Assembly (NCBI GenBank): GCA_964535405.1
Contig: CAZHUG010000001.1
Span: 1-64,000 of the forward strand
Reading direction: 5' to 3'
DNA from: Scatomorpha sp964535405
Lineage (GTDB): Bacteria; Bacillota; Clostridia; Oscillospirales; Oscillospiraceae
DNA length: 64,000 nt
Below the pieces are notes generated by a model. The model was not told where the DNA came from. It was given only the letters and a program-made list of their open reading frames with translations, and made no database searches. A program made the translations under genes and the position numbers. Positions 8,423-17,616 of this stretch are shown here, one piece after another. Each line of letters starts with the position of its first letter. Position 1 is the first letter of the stretch.

Positions 8423-9280
8423 ATGAAAAGATTCATGAAGCAGATAGACCTTTTCTGCTATAGACACCCTAAATTTGGCATAGATAATCTTATGCTTTTT
8501 ATTGTAATCGGCAATGTCGCAATTTGGCTTATTTCCGCCATGGATACGACGGGGCTTGTGTACGGCTATCTTGCCGGATACATGAGCGATGTGCTGCACG
8601 GCCAAATCTGGCGAATTGTGACCTTTGTCTTTATCCCGGACGGCTCCGGTTTGTGGCTTTTAGTGTCCTTGTACCTCTACTACTTTATCGGCAGCACGCT
8701 TGAGCGCGAATGGGGAGCGGGACGCTTCACGATATACTATCTCATAGGTATGCTGCTGTCGGTCCTGTACGGAACGATATCATACCTGGTTACAGGCATT
8801 GATATACCTGTGACTGCCGGATACATCAACATGTCGATGTTCTTTGCTTTCGCAACGCTGTTCCCGGATCACGAGATCTATTTCATGTTCATCTTCCGGG
8901 TGAAAATGAAGTGGCTCGCGGTGCTGGATGCACTGTATTTTGCCTATTCTATTTTCAGGATGATAGGTGCGGGCTGGGGTATGATGAGCTTCCTGCCGCT
9001 TATTGCGATCTTGAACTATTTTCTCTTCTGCGGAGACGATCTGTTCGGGGCTATAATTCCGAGAGGCAGAAGGCAGAGACGGAGCACAACAAGCTTCAAG
9101 CGTGAAGTGCGGAAGATTAAACACGAGACAAAGAACAAAAGCTATACGCGCAAATGTGCAGTTTGCGGCAGGACTGACGGGGATCACCCGGAGCTTGAGT
9201 TCCGATACTGCTCGCGCTGTGCGGGCTATCACTGCTTCTGCATAGACCATATAAACAACCACGTCCACTTCACCGAGTAG
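8423..9280 (+). CDS. Rhomboid-like membrane protein with C-terminal zinc ribbon
   Basis: A 285-residue protein with about six transmembrane segments between residues 22 and 210, arranged like rhomboid proteins (HGQIWRIVTFVFIP, then LYYFIGSTLEREWGAGRF, which resembles the rhomboid G-x-LE-x-xWG loop). The catalytic GxSG motif expected near residues 130-140 is not seen (INMSMFFAF there), and no clear TM6 His is visible, so it is probably an inactive rhomboid or Derlin-like scaffold. The basic linker is followed by a zinc-ribbon-like tail with CAVC at 248-251, CSRC at 266-269 and further Cys/His (YHCFCIDH). A good RBS (GGAGG) precedes the ATG. Confidence 0.65.
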   Translation: MKRFMKQIDLFCYRHPKFGIDNLMLFIVIGNVAIWLISAMDTTGLVYGYLAGYMSDVLHGQIWRIVTFVFIPDGSGLWLLVSLYLYYFIGSTLEREWGAGRFTIYYLIGMLLSVLYGTISYLVTGIDIPVTAGYINMSMFFAFATLFPDHEIYFMFIFRVKMKWLAVLDALYFAYSIFRMIGAGWGMMSFLPLIAILNYFLFCGDDLFGAIIPRGRRQRRSTTSFKREVRKIKHETKNKSYTRKCAVCGRTDGDHPELEFRYCSRCAGYHCFCIDHINNHVHFTE

Positions 9281-9303
9281 GGCGCGCAACAAATTTAGCG
9301 ATA

Positions 9304-11079
9304 ATGGTGGGGAAAATGGGAAATAAAGATAACAAAAAAAGCACGTTAAACATCATATTTGCCGCGGTTCTCGTGCTGCTCGTGGCTGTGCTGATATTTA
9401 TAATATACAAATCAGCAAACGCAAAGCCGGCAAAGGACAAGGATCAGCTTGGCGACACGCCGCCGCCGACCGCGACTGTGCCTGCGGAGGAAACACCGGA
9501 TCCGACACAGACTCCGCAATCGACGCCTGAACCTACGGTGGAGCCGACTCCCTTTGAGCCGTACTCACTGGATGGCACGCGGCCGGAAAACTATCTCGCC
9601 AGCACCGGCATAATGGTGGACGGTCAGATAGTCGATATCAATGATTACAGAAATGATACGGAAATATCCTTTGGCGAGGGCTGGGAGTATACCGATGTCA
9701 AGGGCGTCACCACCTTCCGCGGCAATAACTTCCGTGACGGCGGCGCATATGGCATCGCCAACATGAAGGAAAAGAAATTTGGAAGCTACTGGACTGTGCA
9801 GACCGCCTCACTCGGCGCGCCTGACGGCGAGGTCTGGACGGGCAACGGCTGGACAGGTCAGCCGCTCATCGTGGAGTGGCCCAAGGAAATTCGCGGGATA
9901 ATGAACATGTACGACTGGGCAAAGACTCAGGACACACTCGTAGAGGTCATTTACCCGGCTCTGGACGGCTTTATTTACTTCATGGAGCTGGAGACAGGCA
10001 AGCTCACCCGTGACAAGCTGAACGTCGGCTACACCTTCAAGGGCACAGGCACGGTTGACCCGAGAGGCTATCCGATTCTATATGTCGGCTCGGGCTATAA
10101 CAGCCACAAGGGCAATTCCCACGTTTTCGTGATAAGTCTCATAGACGGCTCGATAATGTATGAGTTCGGCGGCTCGGACAGCTTCGCGCTCCGCCCCTGG
10201 CCCATGTTCGATTCCGCGCCCCTTATAGACGCCGAGACGGATAAGCTCATATATCCCGGTGAGAATGGCGTGGTCTATATAATCACGCTGGGGACGCAGT
10301 TTGATCCGGATGCGGGCACTGTTTCCGTTTCGCCCACAAGAACCGTAAAGTGGCGATACGAGTCGCTCAGACATGCGAACACAGGCCAGTACTGGCTCGG
10401 CTTTGAGGCATCCCCGGTGATATGGCAGGGCACAATGATTGTTCCGGACAATGGCGGGCATCTCATCTGCCTCGATCTCAACACGCTTGAGGTCAAGTGG
10501 GTGCAGGACATTTTTGATGACTCGAATGCCACGCCCATATTGTCGATTGAGGACGGCCACCCGTATATCTATATCAGCACCTCCTTCCACTACGGCTGGC
10601 GTTCATGGACGACAGCGGATGTTCCCATCTGGAAATTTGACGCTGAGACCGGAACCGGAATCTGGCGCACTGACTATGAGTGCTATACAGTTCAGGGTCT
10701 CTCCGGCGGCGTTCAGGGCTCGCCTGCGATAGGCAAGAACAATCTTGATGACCTCGTGTTCTTCCCTGTGGCGCGCACGCCGAACGGCAGCGCGGGCGTG
10801 CTTGTCGCTCTTGACAAGCAGACGGGAGAAGAGGTGTGGAGCAGGCAGACCAATATGTACAGCTGGTCCTCGCCGACCGTCGTCTATGACGAGAACGGTG
10901 ATGGATATATCATCTACACAACCACCGGCCACTATATCTACATCCTCGATGGGCGCACCGGTGAGAAGCTCGATTCCATGAACCTAGGCGGACTCATTGA
11001 GGCGACGCCTGCGGTGTTTAACAACTACGTTGTCGTCGGGCATCGTGCACAGCAAATTTTCGGCATCGAGCTGAAATAG
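9304..11079 (+). CDS. Membrane-anchored PQQ-like beta-propeller protein
   Basis: A 591-residue extracytoplasmic protein. A single N-terminal membrane anchor (about residues 14-37) is followed by a Thr/Pro-rich linker (50-85) and a long domain with repeated blades of the PQQ/YWTD-like beta-propeller type (for example GQPLIVEWP, SGGVQGSPAIG, YSWSSPTVVYDENGDGYI, LDGRTGEKLDSM, LIEATPAVFNNYVVVGH). Blade periodicity and the 'A-x-D-x-x-TG-x-x-x-W' style suggest a pyrrolo-quinoline-quinone-type fold, without proof of PQQ binding. An alternative ATG at 9316 is equally plausible because neither start has a well-spaced RBS. Function unknown. Confidence 0.7.
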   Translation: MVGKMGNKDNKKSTLNIIFAAVLVLLVAVLIFIIYKSANAKPAKDKDQLGDTPPPTATVPAEETPDPTQTPQSTPEPTVEPTPFEPYSLDGTRPENYLASTGIMVDGQIVDINDYRNDTEISFGEGWEYTDVKGVTTFRGNNFRDGGAYGIANMKEKKFGSYWTVQTASLGAPDGEVWTGNGWTGQPLIVEWPKEIRGIMNMYDWAKTQDTLVEVIYPALDGFIYFMELETGKLTRDKLNVGYTFKGTGTVDPRGYPILYVGSGYNSHKGNSHVFVISLIDGSIMYEFGGSDSFALRPWPMFDSAPLIDAETDKLIYPGENGVVYIITLGTQFDPDAGTVSVSPTRTVKWRYESLRHANTGQYWLGFEASPVIWQGTMIVPDNGGHLICLDLNTLEVKWVQDIFDDSNATPILSIEDGHPYIYISTSFHYGWRSWTTADVPIWKFDAETGTGIWRTDYECYTVQGLSGGVQGSPAIGKNNLDDLVFFPVARTPNGSAGVLVALDKQTGEEVWSRQTNMYSWSSPTVVYDENGDGYIIYTTTGHYIYILDGRTGEKLDSMNLGGLIEATPAVFNNYVVVGHRAQQIFGIELK

Positions 11080-11086
11080 AAAATCA

Positions 11087-11125
11087 GAAAACCCCCTCTT
11101 TCTAAACAAGAAAGAGGGGGTTTTG
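11087..11125. terminator. Bidirectional terminator between convergent genes
   Basis: A near-perfect hairpin (AAAACCCCCTCTTTCT paired with its complement, six-base loop) ends in T runs on both strands. It serves the beta-propeller gene (+) and the DUF4015-like gene (-), whose stops are 8 and 15 bp away. Confidence 0.92.
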
Positions 11126-11139
11126 CGTTGTTTTAGATG

Positions 11140-12258
11140 TCAGCCTACGAGCGCCTCGGGTACGCGAACCACGTAGCTTGTCGTGTCCTCGGGGGCGTAG
11201 CTCATGATGGGCAGAAAGCGCTGATCGAGACTGCCGAGTCTGAGATAGTATTTGGCAGTGCCCAGGTCAGCTTCATACTGCCACGCGCTGCCTGCAGAGC
11301 AGTAGAAACGGTCGAACACCTTGCCGAAAAGGGTCAAATCCTGACCTGAGAGCGCGGACTGATTGTTGCGGTAGGATTCAGAGTCCACTATGGCAGATAC
11401 TGCCATGTCCTCATAACTCATAGCCTGCGTAACGCTTCTGGCAAGGCCGCAGACGGCAGTGACGGGTGTGGGCGGGAAGCTCAGCTGCACCGTGTAGCCG
11501 ATCGCGTCGTTGGTGACGGGCATGGACGCATTCTTGAGCAGAACCTCGTCAAAGCCGAGGTCTGAAAGATCCTGACACAGCTCACCGATGTATTGTCTGA
11601 CGGTTGGGTTATACGGGTCGAGCCACATGCCCTCCGAGTCGGTGTATATGCCGGAAAAGCCGTTTTTCAGTGCACAGGATGAGGCTCGCTCCGCCATAAG
11701 AGCGTCCGTGCAGCAGCTGATCTGACCGGCAAGATATATGCCCTGAGTTTTTATGTAGTTTGCAAGATCTGCAAGATCGACAGTTCCGTTTGTGCCGTAG
11801 TCCCTCGCGATGGGGGAGCTGCTTGCCCAGACGAGCTGTCCGCTCACCGGCTTAAGCTCAAGAATAAGTGCGTTGGCGTTGTAGTTTCCCATCAGGGCAA
11901 TGTACTTATCCACGCCCTCACGGTTCACCGACGCTGCCGGAACGAGCAGGGCGCGCACGTCGTCAAGATCCTCGCCGGCTTCGGCCTCAAGCTTGCTGTA
12001 ATCCGGGTCGGCAAACACCAGCTCGGTCTGGACAGTGTCAAAGCCGCGGATGCCACCCACGTCGACTGTTGCCGGTTCGCCGAGTATGGGCAATTGGAGT
12101 GTGATGCCGTCCTGATTATATATGATGTATTTCTGGAAGGAGTAAAACAGCACAACCAGCGCCACAACAAGCACCGCGGCGACCGATAAAACGATGCCGA
12201 GTACGTTGAGACGCCTGCGTTTGCCTGTAAAAACTTCTTTTTGTTTTCTTGCTGCCAT
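11140..12258 (-). CDS. Putative glycoside hydrolase (DUF4015-like), membrane-anchored
   Basis: A 372-residue protein with a basic N-terminus and one membrane segment (about 20-42), so the rest is outside the cell. The domain contains LVPAASVNREGVDKYIALM, then NANALILELK and, near 220, LDPYNPTVRQYIGELCQDLSDLGFDEVLL. The last stretch matches the DUF4015 'putative glycoside hydrolase' pattern of a TIM-barrel strand. Active-site carboxylates cannot be assigned with confidence and the substrate is unknown. It shares a bidirectional terminator with the beta-propeller gene and lies 23 bp downstream of rpiB's stop. Confidence 0.6.
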   Translation of the reverse strand: MAARKQKEVFTGKRRRLNVLGIVLSVAAVLVVALVVLFYSFQKYIIYNQDGITLQLPILGEPATVDVGGIRGFDTVQTELVFADPDYSKLEAEAGEDLDDVRALLVPAASVNREGVDKYIALMGNYNANALILELKPVSGQLVWASSSPIARDYGTNGTVDLADLANYIKTQGIYLAGQISCCTDALMAERASSCALKNGFSGIYTDSEGMWLDPYNPTVRQYIGELCQDLSDLGFDEVLLKNASMPVTNDAIGYTVQLSFPPTPVTAVCGLARSVTQAMSYEDMAVSAIVDSESYRNNQSALSGQDLTLFGKVFDRFYCSAGSAWQYEADLGTAKYYLRLGSLDQRFLPIMSYAPEDTTSYVVRVPEALVG

Positions 12259-12281
12259 GTTGCCTCCTGCTGATTGTGAGA

Positions 12282-12722
12282 TTATTGCTTGCCCTCGATA
12301 TCCATCATGAGCCCCACGCGGCGGGCGTGACGTCCGCCCTCAAATGCGGTGTCCAGGAAAATGTCGCATATTTTCAGAGCAAGGCCGATGCCTGTGACGC
12401 GCTCGCCCAGTGCGAGAATGTTCGCGTCGTTGTGCAGCCTGCACATCTCTGCCGAGAAGCAGTCGCCGCAGACAGCAGCACGCACGCCGTGAACCTTGTT
12501 GGCAGAAATTGAGATGCCGATGCCGGTGCCGCAGATGAGGATGCCGCGCCGAAATTCGCCGGAGGCGACAGCGCGCGCCACTGCCTCGGCGTACTCGGGA
12601 TAATCACAGCTCGCCTCGGAATATGTACCGAAGTCCTTGTATTGTAGACCGCGCCCGTCCAGATGCGCCATTATTTCGGTCTTTAATTTAAAGCCGCCGT
12701 GGTCAGAAGCTATTGCAATCAT
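12282..12722 (-). CDS. rpiB: Ribose 5-phosphate isomerase B
   Basis: Interconverts ribose 5-phosphate and ribulose 5-phosphate in the pentose phosphate pathway. The ATG at 12722 (MIAIASDHGGFKLK) is preceded by GGAGG, and the 146-residue length is typical. Motifs: SDHGG at 6-10, ICGTGIGISISANK with the catalytic Cys near 65, and the C-terminal HNDANILALGER. LacAB-type sugar isomerases share the fold, but this sequence is closest to RpiB. It is 13 bp downstream of the PHP phosphatase gene. Confidence 0.93.
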   Translation of the reverse strand: MIAIASDHGGFKLKTEIMAHLDGRGLQYKDFGTYSEASCDYPEYAEAVARAVASGEFRRGILICGTGIGISISANKVHGVRAAVCGDCFSAEMCRLHNDANILALGERVTGIGLALKICDIFLDTAFEGGRHARRVGLMMDIEGKQ

Positions 12723-12735
12723 TGTGTTGCCTCCA

Positions 12736-13575
12736 TTAAAGTTCGATTCTTTTAAACTCCGCGTTGTGGCGGCGGTATACCGCGACATAGCGAAAGCCGT
12801 TATCGCGCAGCAGCTCATAGCCCTCGCGCACACCATAGCCCGATTCCTTGGTGTTATGTGAGTCACTGCCAACGGTGACGATGTCCCCGCCGAGCTCGCG
12901 ATAGCGGCGAAGGATGCTCAGTGAGGGGAAGCTGGTGAGAAGCGCGCCCTGTCTTGCTCCAGCGACTAGGTCGGCGCAGTTGAGCTCGATGCCGCGCCCG
13001 TTTTCTATGAGCGTGCGCAGAAGGTGATCAATCCTGTCGCCGTTGCGCTCCATAGTAAGCTCGGCGTCGAAGCCCTGCTTGCTCATATAGCGCAGGCAGT
13101 AGCCGATGTGAGCCATGACATCAAAGCAGGGGATTGCCGCAAGCTCAATAAGTTCCTCAAGATAGCGCTCGTACAAATCATAGCACTGCTCATAGCTTGT
13201 GTACTTTATCTCGTAGAAATCCTTTTCGCCGAGCAAATTGTGCAGTGAGCCGAGAATAAAATCATATTCCGGCATGGCGTAGATGCGCTTTGCGCGGGCG
13301 GGATCGTGGTTTCCCTCGCCCAGCTCCAGACCGAGTGTCATAAAAATGCCGTCAGGGGCCTTTTCCATGGCCTCGATATATTGATGCGCCTGCTGTTTGG
13401 GCAGGGCGTAGCGCTCGGGCCCGATCTGAATGGTTTCCGGAATGTCAAAGTCTGCGTGGTCGGTGAAGCATATCTCTGACATGCCGCGCTGGTGCGCGGC
13501 CTTGGCCATGTCCGCCATGCGGTTTTTTGCGTCGAAGGAGCAGCTGCTGTGGACATGATAATCGGCTAAAAACAT
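12736..13575 (-). CDS. hisJ: PHP-family phosphatase, probable histidinol-phosphatase
   Basis: A 279-residue metal-dependent phosphoesterase. The PHP domain is clear: DYHVHSSCSFDAK at 5-17 (metal-binding HxH), FTDHADFD (about 37), LGLELGE, LGSLHNL, MAHIGY and VGSDSHN. This arrangement matches the HisJ/HisK group that hydrolyses histidinol phosphate. No other his genes are in the window, so histidine synthesis is inferred from the family only; some relatives act on other phosphates. It is followed at 13 bp by rpiB. Confidence 0.75.
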   Translation of the reverse strand: MFLADYHVHSSCSFDAKNRMADMAKAAHQRGMSEICFTDHADFDIPETIQIGPERYALPKQQAHQYIEAMEKAPDGIFMTLGLELGEGNHDPARAKRIYAMPEYDFILGSLHNLLGEKDFYEIKYTSYEQCYDLYERYLEELIELAAIPCFDVMAHIGYCLRYMSKQGFDAELTMERNGDRIDHLLRTLIENGRGIELNCADLVAGARQGALLTSFPSLSILRRYRELGGDIVTVGSDSHNTKESGYGVREGYELLRDNGFRYVAVYRRHNAEFKRIEL

Positions 13576-13596
13576 ATTATTTCTCCTGATAATTAA

Positions 13597-15426
13597 TTAA
13601 AATGGCCAGCTTGGGAACCACCTGAGGAAATAGCTCGTGTACCAGGTGGGAACCCTAAGGCCGCTAAGAACGGGGTAGAACGCCACGAAAAGTCCGGTGC
13701 AGACGCCGGTGAGGGCGTACATTCGGTTTTTCCAGCGCGGCAGAGCCAGTTGCTTCATGCGCTTAAACATATAGCACAGCGCCAAAAGCAGGAAAACTTC
13801 CGTCGTGAAATAGTGGTATGCGAAGGTGAGCCGCGACACTAGAACCCAGGGCAGAAGCTGCGCCAGATATCCCAGAACGATGAACACAGCCTTGCCGTCC
13901 CTGTCTTTGACCGCGAGGATGCCGCAGCCTATCATGGCAAAGAAGCCGCTCCAGCAGAAAACGGGGTTCATGAACGCGCCGAAGGCAGATTTTGTGCCGT
14001 CTTCAAATATATCACGGTAATAGAGAATGGGCCGCGCGTCCGCGATCCACTGATACCAGCGGGAGGAATATGGGTGCGTCGCGACCAGGTCGGAATGATA
14101 TTCCCACATATAAACCTGATTGCTCCATACAATATTAGCATAATCCTTCGAGAAAAGCATATCCAAATCACCGGATAGGCCCTTTGCGACGCCATATGGG
14201 AAGTAGCTGAGGTAATAAATCCCACAGGGGACTGCAACAAATAAAACGAGGCACAGTGCGCAATTGGACAGGAACTTGCCCCAAAACATCTCCTCACGGC
14301 GTCTCGTTATCCAGTGTATGAGCCAGATTACCGCAAGCCCGCCGCCGGCATAGATGCAGGTCCACTTGCTGGCGGCGCCCATGCCGAAAAACAGACCCGA
14401 GAGCGCCAGATCCCAGAGACTCCCGCCCGAGACATATCTCCACATGAACAGATACATGAGCAGTATGAAGAACACCGCATAGGTGTCGATGGTGGCAATT
14501 CGAGTTTGCGTAAAGTGCATGAAATCAAAGGCAAAAATTATAGTTCCGCAGGCGGCAATTTTCGTGGAAGCAAACATGCGTTTTATGAGCAGATACAGGA
14601 TCGGCAGCATGAGAACGCCGAAGAGCGTTCCGGAAAAACGCCAGCCGAAGGGGGTCATGCCGAAGAGCATGATTCCGATGCTGATGATGATCTTGCCGAG
14701 CGGGGGATGGGTTATCTCGTAGGGATTCACGTCCGTCAGATGCTCGTAGGCCGTTCGGGCGTGGTAAATTTCGTCAAAATAGCTGCTGTTCATATACGAT
14801 GCGCGATCGGGGATGATGCCCTGCTCGTCAAAGAGCGTGGCAGCACCCGCATCAAATCCGAGCTCGTCGGCGGGGATGAGACTGCCGTTTGAGTCATAGA
14901 TTGCAAGCTCGCCGAGAGCCAGCCGCTTGCTGGCGGTTATGCGGATAAAGCGCGCGCTGGTGCTTGCGCCTTCGTCAAACTCCACAGTGAGCCATTTGAA
15001 CACCTGCGACGATTTTTGCTCAAGCGTGGCAACGTCCCAAAACTCCAGGCCGTCGTTTGACATCTCGATGCGGTATTCGCCGGTGTGTAGACCCGTGTAA
15101 CAGCGGATGGAGATATCGGTTTCTTCGGGAAGCTCAACCAATACATAGCGGCCGCGATCGGCAAACTCGCAGAAGCTCTGCGGTGCAACCGTGTCGCCAA
15201 GACCGGCAAAGGCGATAATGCCGTATACTGCCGTTATGAGCGCCATTGCAATCACATCTATGCGCAATATTTTTCCGTGCCCGGCGCGGAAGCTGAAGGG
15301 CTTTTTCTCGTCCGGAGGCGCACCGTCTAAAACCGGCTTGTCCGCAAAAACAGGCAGCCAGCTATAGGCGATATAAATTACAAAGATCAAAGCTGCTAAG
15401 GGAAAAAGATAAGTCAGATAGGACAA
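13597..15426 (-). CDS. GT39-type protein mannosyltransferase-like glycosyltransferase
   Basis: A 609-residue polytopic membrane protein of the phospholipid-carrier-dependent GT-C class. After one N-terminal helix (7-27) and a second (55-75), residues about 85-190 form an extracellular beta-rich insert resembling an F5/8-type (discoidin) domain (YRIEMSNDGLEFWDVATL, RFIRITASKRLALGELAIYD). Then comes YFDEIYHARTAYEH with the catalytic-type acidic motif and PLGKIIISIGI, followed by at least eight more helices. PMT-type enzymes move a sugar from a lipid carrier to extracellular acceptors. Substrates are unknown. The gene stands upstream of hisJ-rpiB on the same strand. Confidence 0.8.
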   Translation of the reverse strand: MSYLTYLFPLAALIFVIYIAYSWLPVFADKPVLDGAPPDEKKPFSFRAGHGKILRIDVIAMALITAVYGIIAFAGLGDTVAPQSFCEFADRGRYVLVELPEETDISIRCYTGLHTGEYRIEMSNDGLEFWDVATLEQKSSQVFKWLTVEFDEGASTSARFIRITASKRLALGELAIYDSNGSLIPADELGFDAGAATLFDEQGIIPDRASYMNSSYFDEIYHARTAYEHLTDVNPYEITHPPLGKIIISIGIMLFGMTPFGWRFSGTLFGVLMLPILYLLIKRMFASTKIAACGTIIFAFDFMHFTQTRIATIDTYAVFFILLMYLFMWRYVSGGSLWDLALSGLFFGMGAASKWTCIYAGGGLAVIWLIHWITRRREEMFWGKFLSNCALCLVLFVAVPCGIYYLSYFPYGVAKGLSGDLDMLFSKDYANIVWSNQVYMWEYHSDLVATHPYSSRWYQWIADARPILYYRDIFEDGTKSAFGAFMNPVFCWSGFFAMIGCGILAVKDRDGKAVFIVLGYLAQLLPWVLVSRLTFAYHYFTTEVFLLLALCYMFKRMKQLALPRWKNRMYALTGVCTGLFVAFYPVLSGLRVPTWYTSYFLRWFPSWPF

Positions 15427-15611
15427 GGCAATATCTCCAGTCTGTTTTAATTTGTATAAAACTCATTTATTATACACTTTTTTGAAACCGCTGTCCATAC
15501 GCATACACGCTTGACAGGCGGCTTTAGGGGCTTAATTCTTATTTTTACCAAACGCTCTGTTTACAAACATTGCTGAGTGTCGGGGGCTTTAGTGAATGAT
15601 GCCGACGATAC

Positions 15612-15641
15612 TTGACATAATGCATGTTACTGGTGTAAAAT
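15612..15641 (+). promoter_or_regulatory. Probable promoter of rny
   Basis: TTGACA (15612-15617) and TAAAAT (15636-15641) with an 18-base spacer. It lies in the 353-bp gap (15427-15779) between the divergent GT39 and rny genes and leaves a leader of about 130 bases. I saw nothing else convincing in that gap. Confidence 0.65.
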
Positions 15642-15779
15642 ATCACGATAATATTGTGTTGGACTGTTGGGGAAGTTCTTCTTGATATTAAGCTATTACA
15701 CGGGGCACATCGGCCGCCCGCCGGTGGTTCCGTCTTGAGATTTAAAAAATAGAATATAGGGAGGATAAGAACAGAAATT

Positions 15780-17327
15780 ATGGTTTGGGAAATACTAGCT
15801 TACGTGGTCGCTGCGATCGCGTTGCTTGTCATAGGTTTTTTTGTAGGCGTTTCCTACCGCAAAAAGGTCGCTGAACGCGAGATATCCAGTGCAGAGGACG
15901 AGGCAAAGAGGATTATTAACGAATCCATCAAGGCTGCCGAGTCCAAAAAGCGCGAAGCTCTCGTCGAAGCTAAGGAGGAAATCCACAAGGCTCGCGGTGA
16001 ATGTGACCGGGAGGTCAAAGAGCGCCGGGCCGAGCTTCAGAAGCAGGAGCGCCGCCTCCAGCAGAAGGAAGAAAATATAGACAAAAAGACAGACGCAATC
16101 GAGAAAAAGACAGAGGCTCTAAATCAGAAATTTGCTCAGGCTGATGCCCAGCAGGAGGAAATCAAGCTCATCAAACGCAGCCAGCTGGAAATGCTGGAAA
16201 AGATTTCGGGATACACAGTTGACCAGGCGAAGGCCTATCTCATCTCTAATATAGAAAACGAGGTCACCCATGAGATGGCCGCAAAGGTGCGCGAGGTAGA
16301 GGCGCAGTACAAGGAAGAGGCCGAGGAAAAGGCCCGTGAGATCATCGCAACAGCCATCCAGCGCTGTGCGGCTGACCACGCCAGTGATATCACCGTCTCC
16401 GTCGTACCTCTCCCCAACGACGAGATGAAAGGCCGCATAATTGGACGAGAGGGACGCAACATTCGTTCCATCGAAACTCTCACAGGCTGTGATCTTATTA
16501 TTGACGATACTCCGGAAGCTATTACACTTTCGAGTTTTGACCCCGTCCGCCGCGAGGTTGCCAGAATCGCGCTTGAACGTCTCATTCAGGACGGTCGCAT
16601 CCACCCCGCCCGTATTGAGGAGATGGTTTCCAAGGCACAGAAGGAGGTCGCCTCCATCATCAAGTCCGAGGGCGAGCGCGCCGCGTTTGAAACCGGTATC
16701 CATGGCTTGAATCCGGAGATAATCCGGCTTCTCGGCCGCATGAAGTACCGCACCAGCTACGGACAGAACGTTCTAAACCACTCTATCGAGGTCGCGCAGA
16801 TATCCGGACTGCTCGCCGCCGAGATGGGTGTGGACATCACCACGGCAAAACGCGCAGGTCTTCTGCATGACCTGGGCAAGAGCATCGACCACGAGGTCGA
16901 GGGCAGCCACGTCACCATCGGTGTGGACATCGCCCGCAAGTACAAGGAATCCCCAGAAATACTACACGCAATCGAGGCTCACCACGGCGACGTGGAGCCG
17001 CACACAGTCATCGCCTGTCTGGTTCAGGCGGCGGATGCAATTTCCGCCTCCAGACCCGGTGCAAGGCGTGAGAACATCGAAAACTACGTTAAGCGTCTTG
17101 AGAAGCTGGAGACAGTAACACGCAGCTTCCCGGGTATCTCCGGTTGCTATGCGATTCAGGCCGGACGCGAGGTGCGCGTCATGGTCAAGCCCGAGGAGGT
17201 CTCAGAGGATGAGATGGTGCTCCTGGCAAGGGATATCGCAAAGAAAATTGAGGACGAGCTCACATATCCGGGACAGATTAAGGTTCATGTCCTGCGTGAG
17301 ACAAAGGCCGTTGAATACGCTAAGTAA
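15780..17327 (+). CDS. rny: Ribonuclease Y
   Basis: Membrane-tethered endoribonuclease that initiates mRNA decay in Firmicutes. The 515 residues show the full RNase Y plan: an N-terminal membrane anchor (2-25), a long charged coiled coil (about 28-200), a KH domain (GRIIGREGRNIRSIETLTG, about 215-235) and an HD domain with the catalytic HDLGK (about 364). The ATG at 15780 is 15 bases after GGGAGG, which is rather far, but no other start keeps the membrane anchor. Confidence 0.96.
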   Translation: MVWEILAYVVAAIALLVIGFFVGVSYRKKVAEREISSAEDEAKRIINESIKAAESKKREALVEAKEEIHKARGECDREVKERRAELQKQERRLQQKEENIDKKTDAIEKKTEALNQKFAQADAQQEEIKLIKRSQLEMLEKISGYTVDQAKAYLISNIENEVTHEMAAKVREVEAQYKEEAEEKAREIIATAIQRCAADHASDITVSVVPLPNDEMKGRIIGREGRNIRSIETLTGCDLIIDDTPEAITLSSFDPVRREVARIALERLIQDGRIHPARIEEMVSKAQKEVASIIKSEGERAAFETGIHGLNPEIIRLLGRMKYRTSYGQNVLNHSIEVAQISGLLAAEMGVDITTAKRAGLLHDLGKSIDHEVEGSHVTIGVDIARKYKESPEILHAIEAHHGDVEPHTVIACLVQAADAISASRPGARRENIENYVKRLEKLETVTRSFPGISGCYAIQAGREVRVMVKPEEVSEDEMVLLARDIAKKIEDELTYPGQIKVHVLRETKAVEYAK

Positions 17328-17333
17328 ATGATA

Positions 17334-17366
17334 AAAAATGCCCTGCCTTTTGGCGGGGCATTTTGT
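17334..17366. terminator. Terminator after rny
   Basis: An AAAATGCCCTGCC / GGCGGGGCATTTT hairpin with a short loop and a T run begins about 10 bp after the rny stop. It could work in both directions. Confidence 0.88.
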
Positions 17367-17471
17367 TGTCCTCTTTTCATCGCGCAAAACACAAGTCGCG
17401 GGCGCTTATCGGTCAAGTCTGCCCATATATAAATAAAAAATTTATATTACGATGGAATTATTGGTCAAATA

Positions 17472-17480
17472 TGCTATAAT
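17472..17480 (+). promoter_or_regulatory. Extended -10 promoter of the tungsten operon
   Basis: TGCTATAAT is a perfect extended -10 (TGn-TATAAT). The -35 position has only a weak match. It gives a leader of about 130 bases before the first gene at 17617. The leader is AT-rich, with two SD-like sequences (AAGGAGGA, GGAAGGAGG) near its end. I found no riboswitch there. Confidence 0.6.
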
Positions 17481-17616
17481 GCTATCATCACAAAATGAGG
17501 TTTTGGTTATTTTGTTAAACAAATGTTAAAGTGCCATAAAGTGACATGAAGTTTTCAAGTTTGAGAATCAGGAAGAAGATCGGCTGAGAAATTAAGGAGG
17601 ACGGAAGGAGGAAATA

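Noticed and set aside
17481..17616. Possible molybdenum-cofactor riboswitch before the tungsten operon
   Set aside because: The leader is AT-rich and I see no compact multi-stem structure or conserved motif of that riboswitch.
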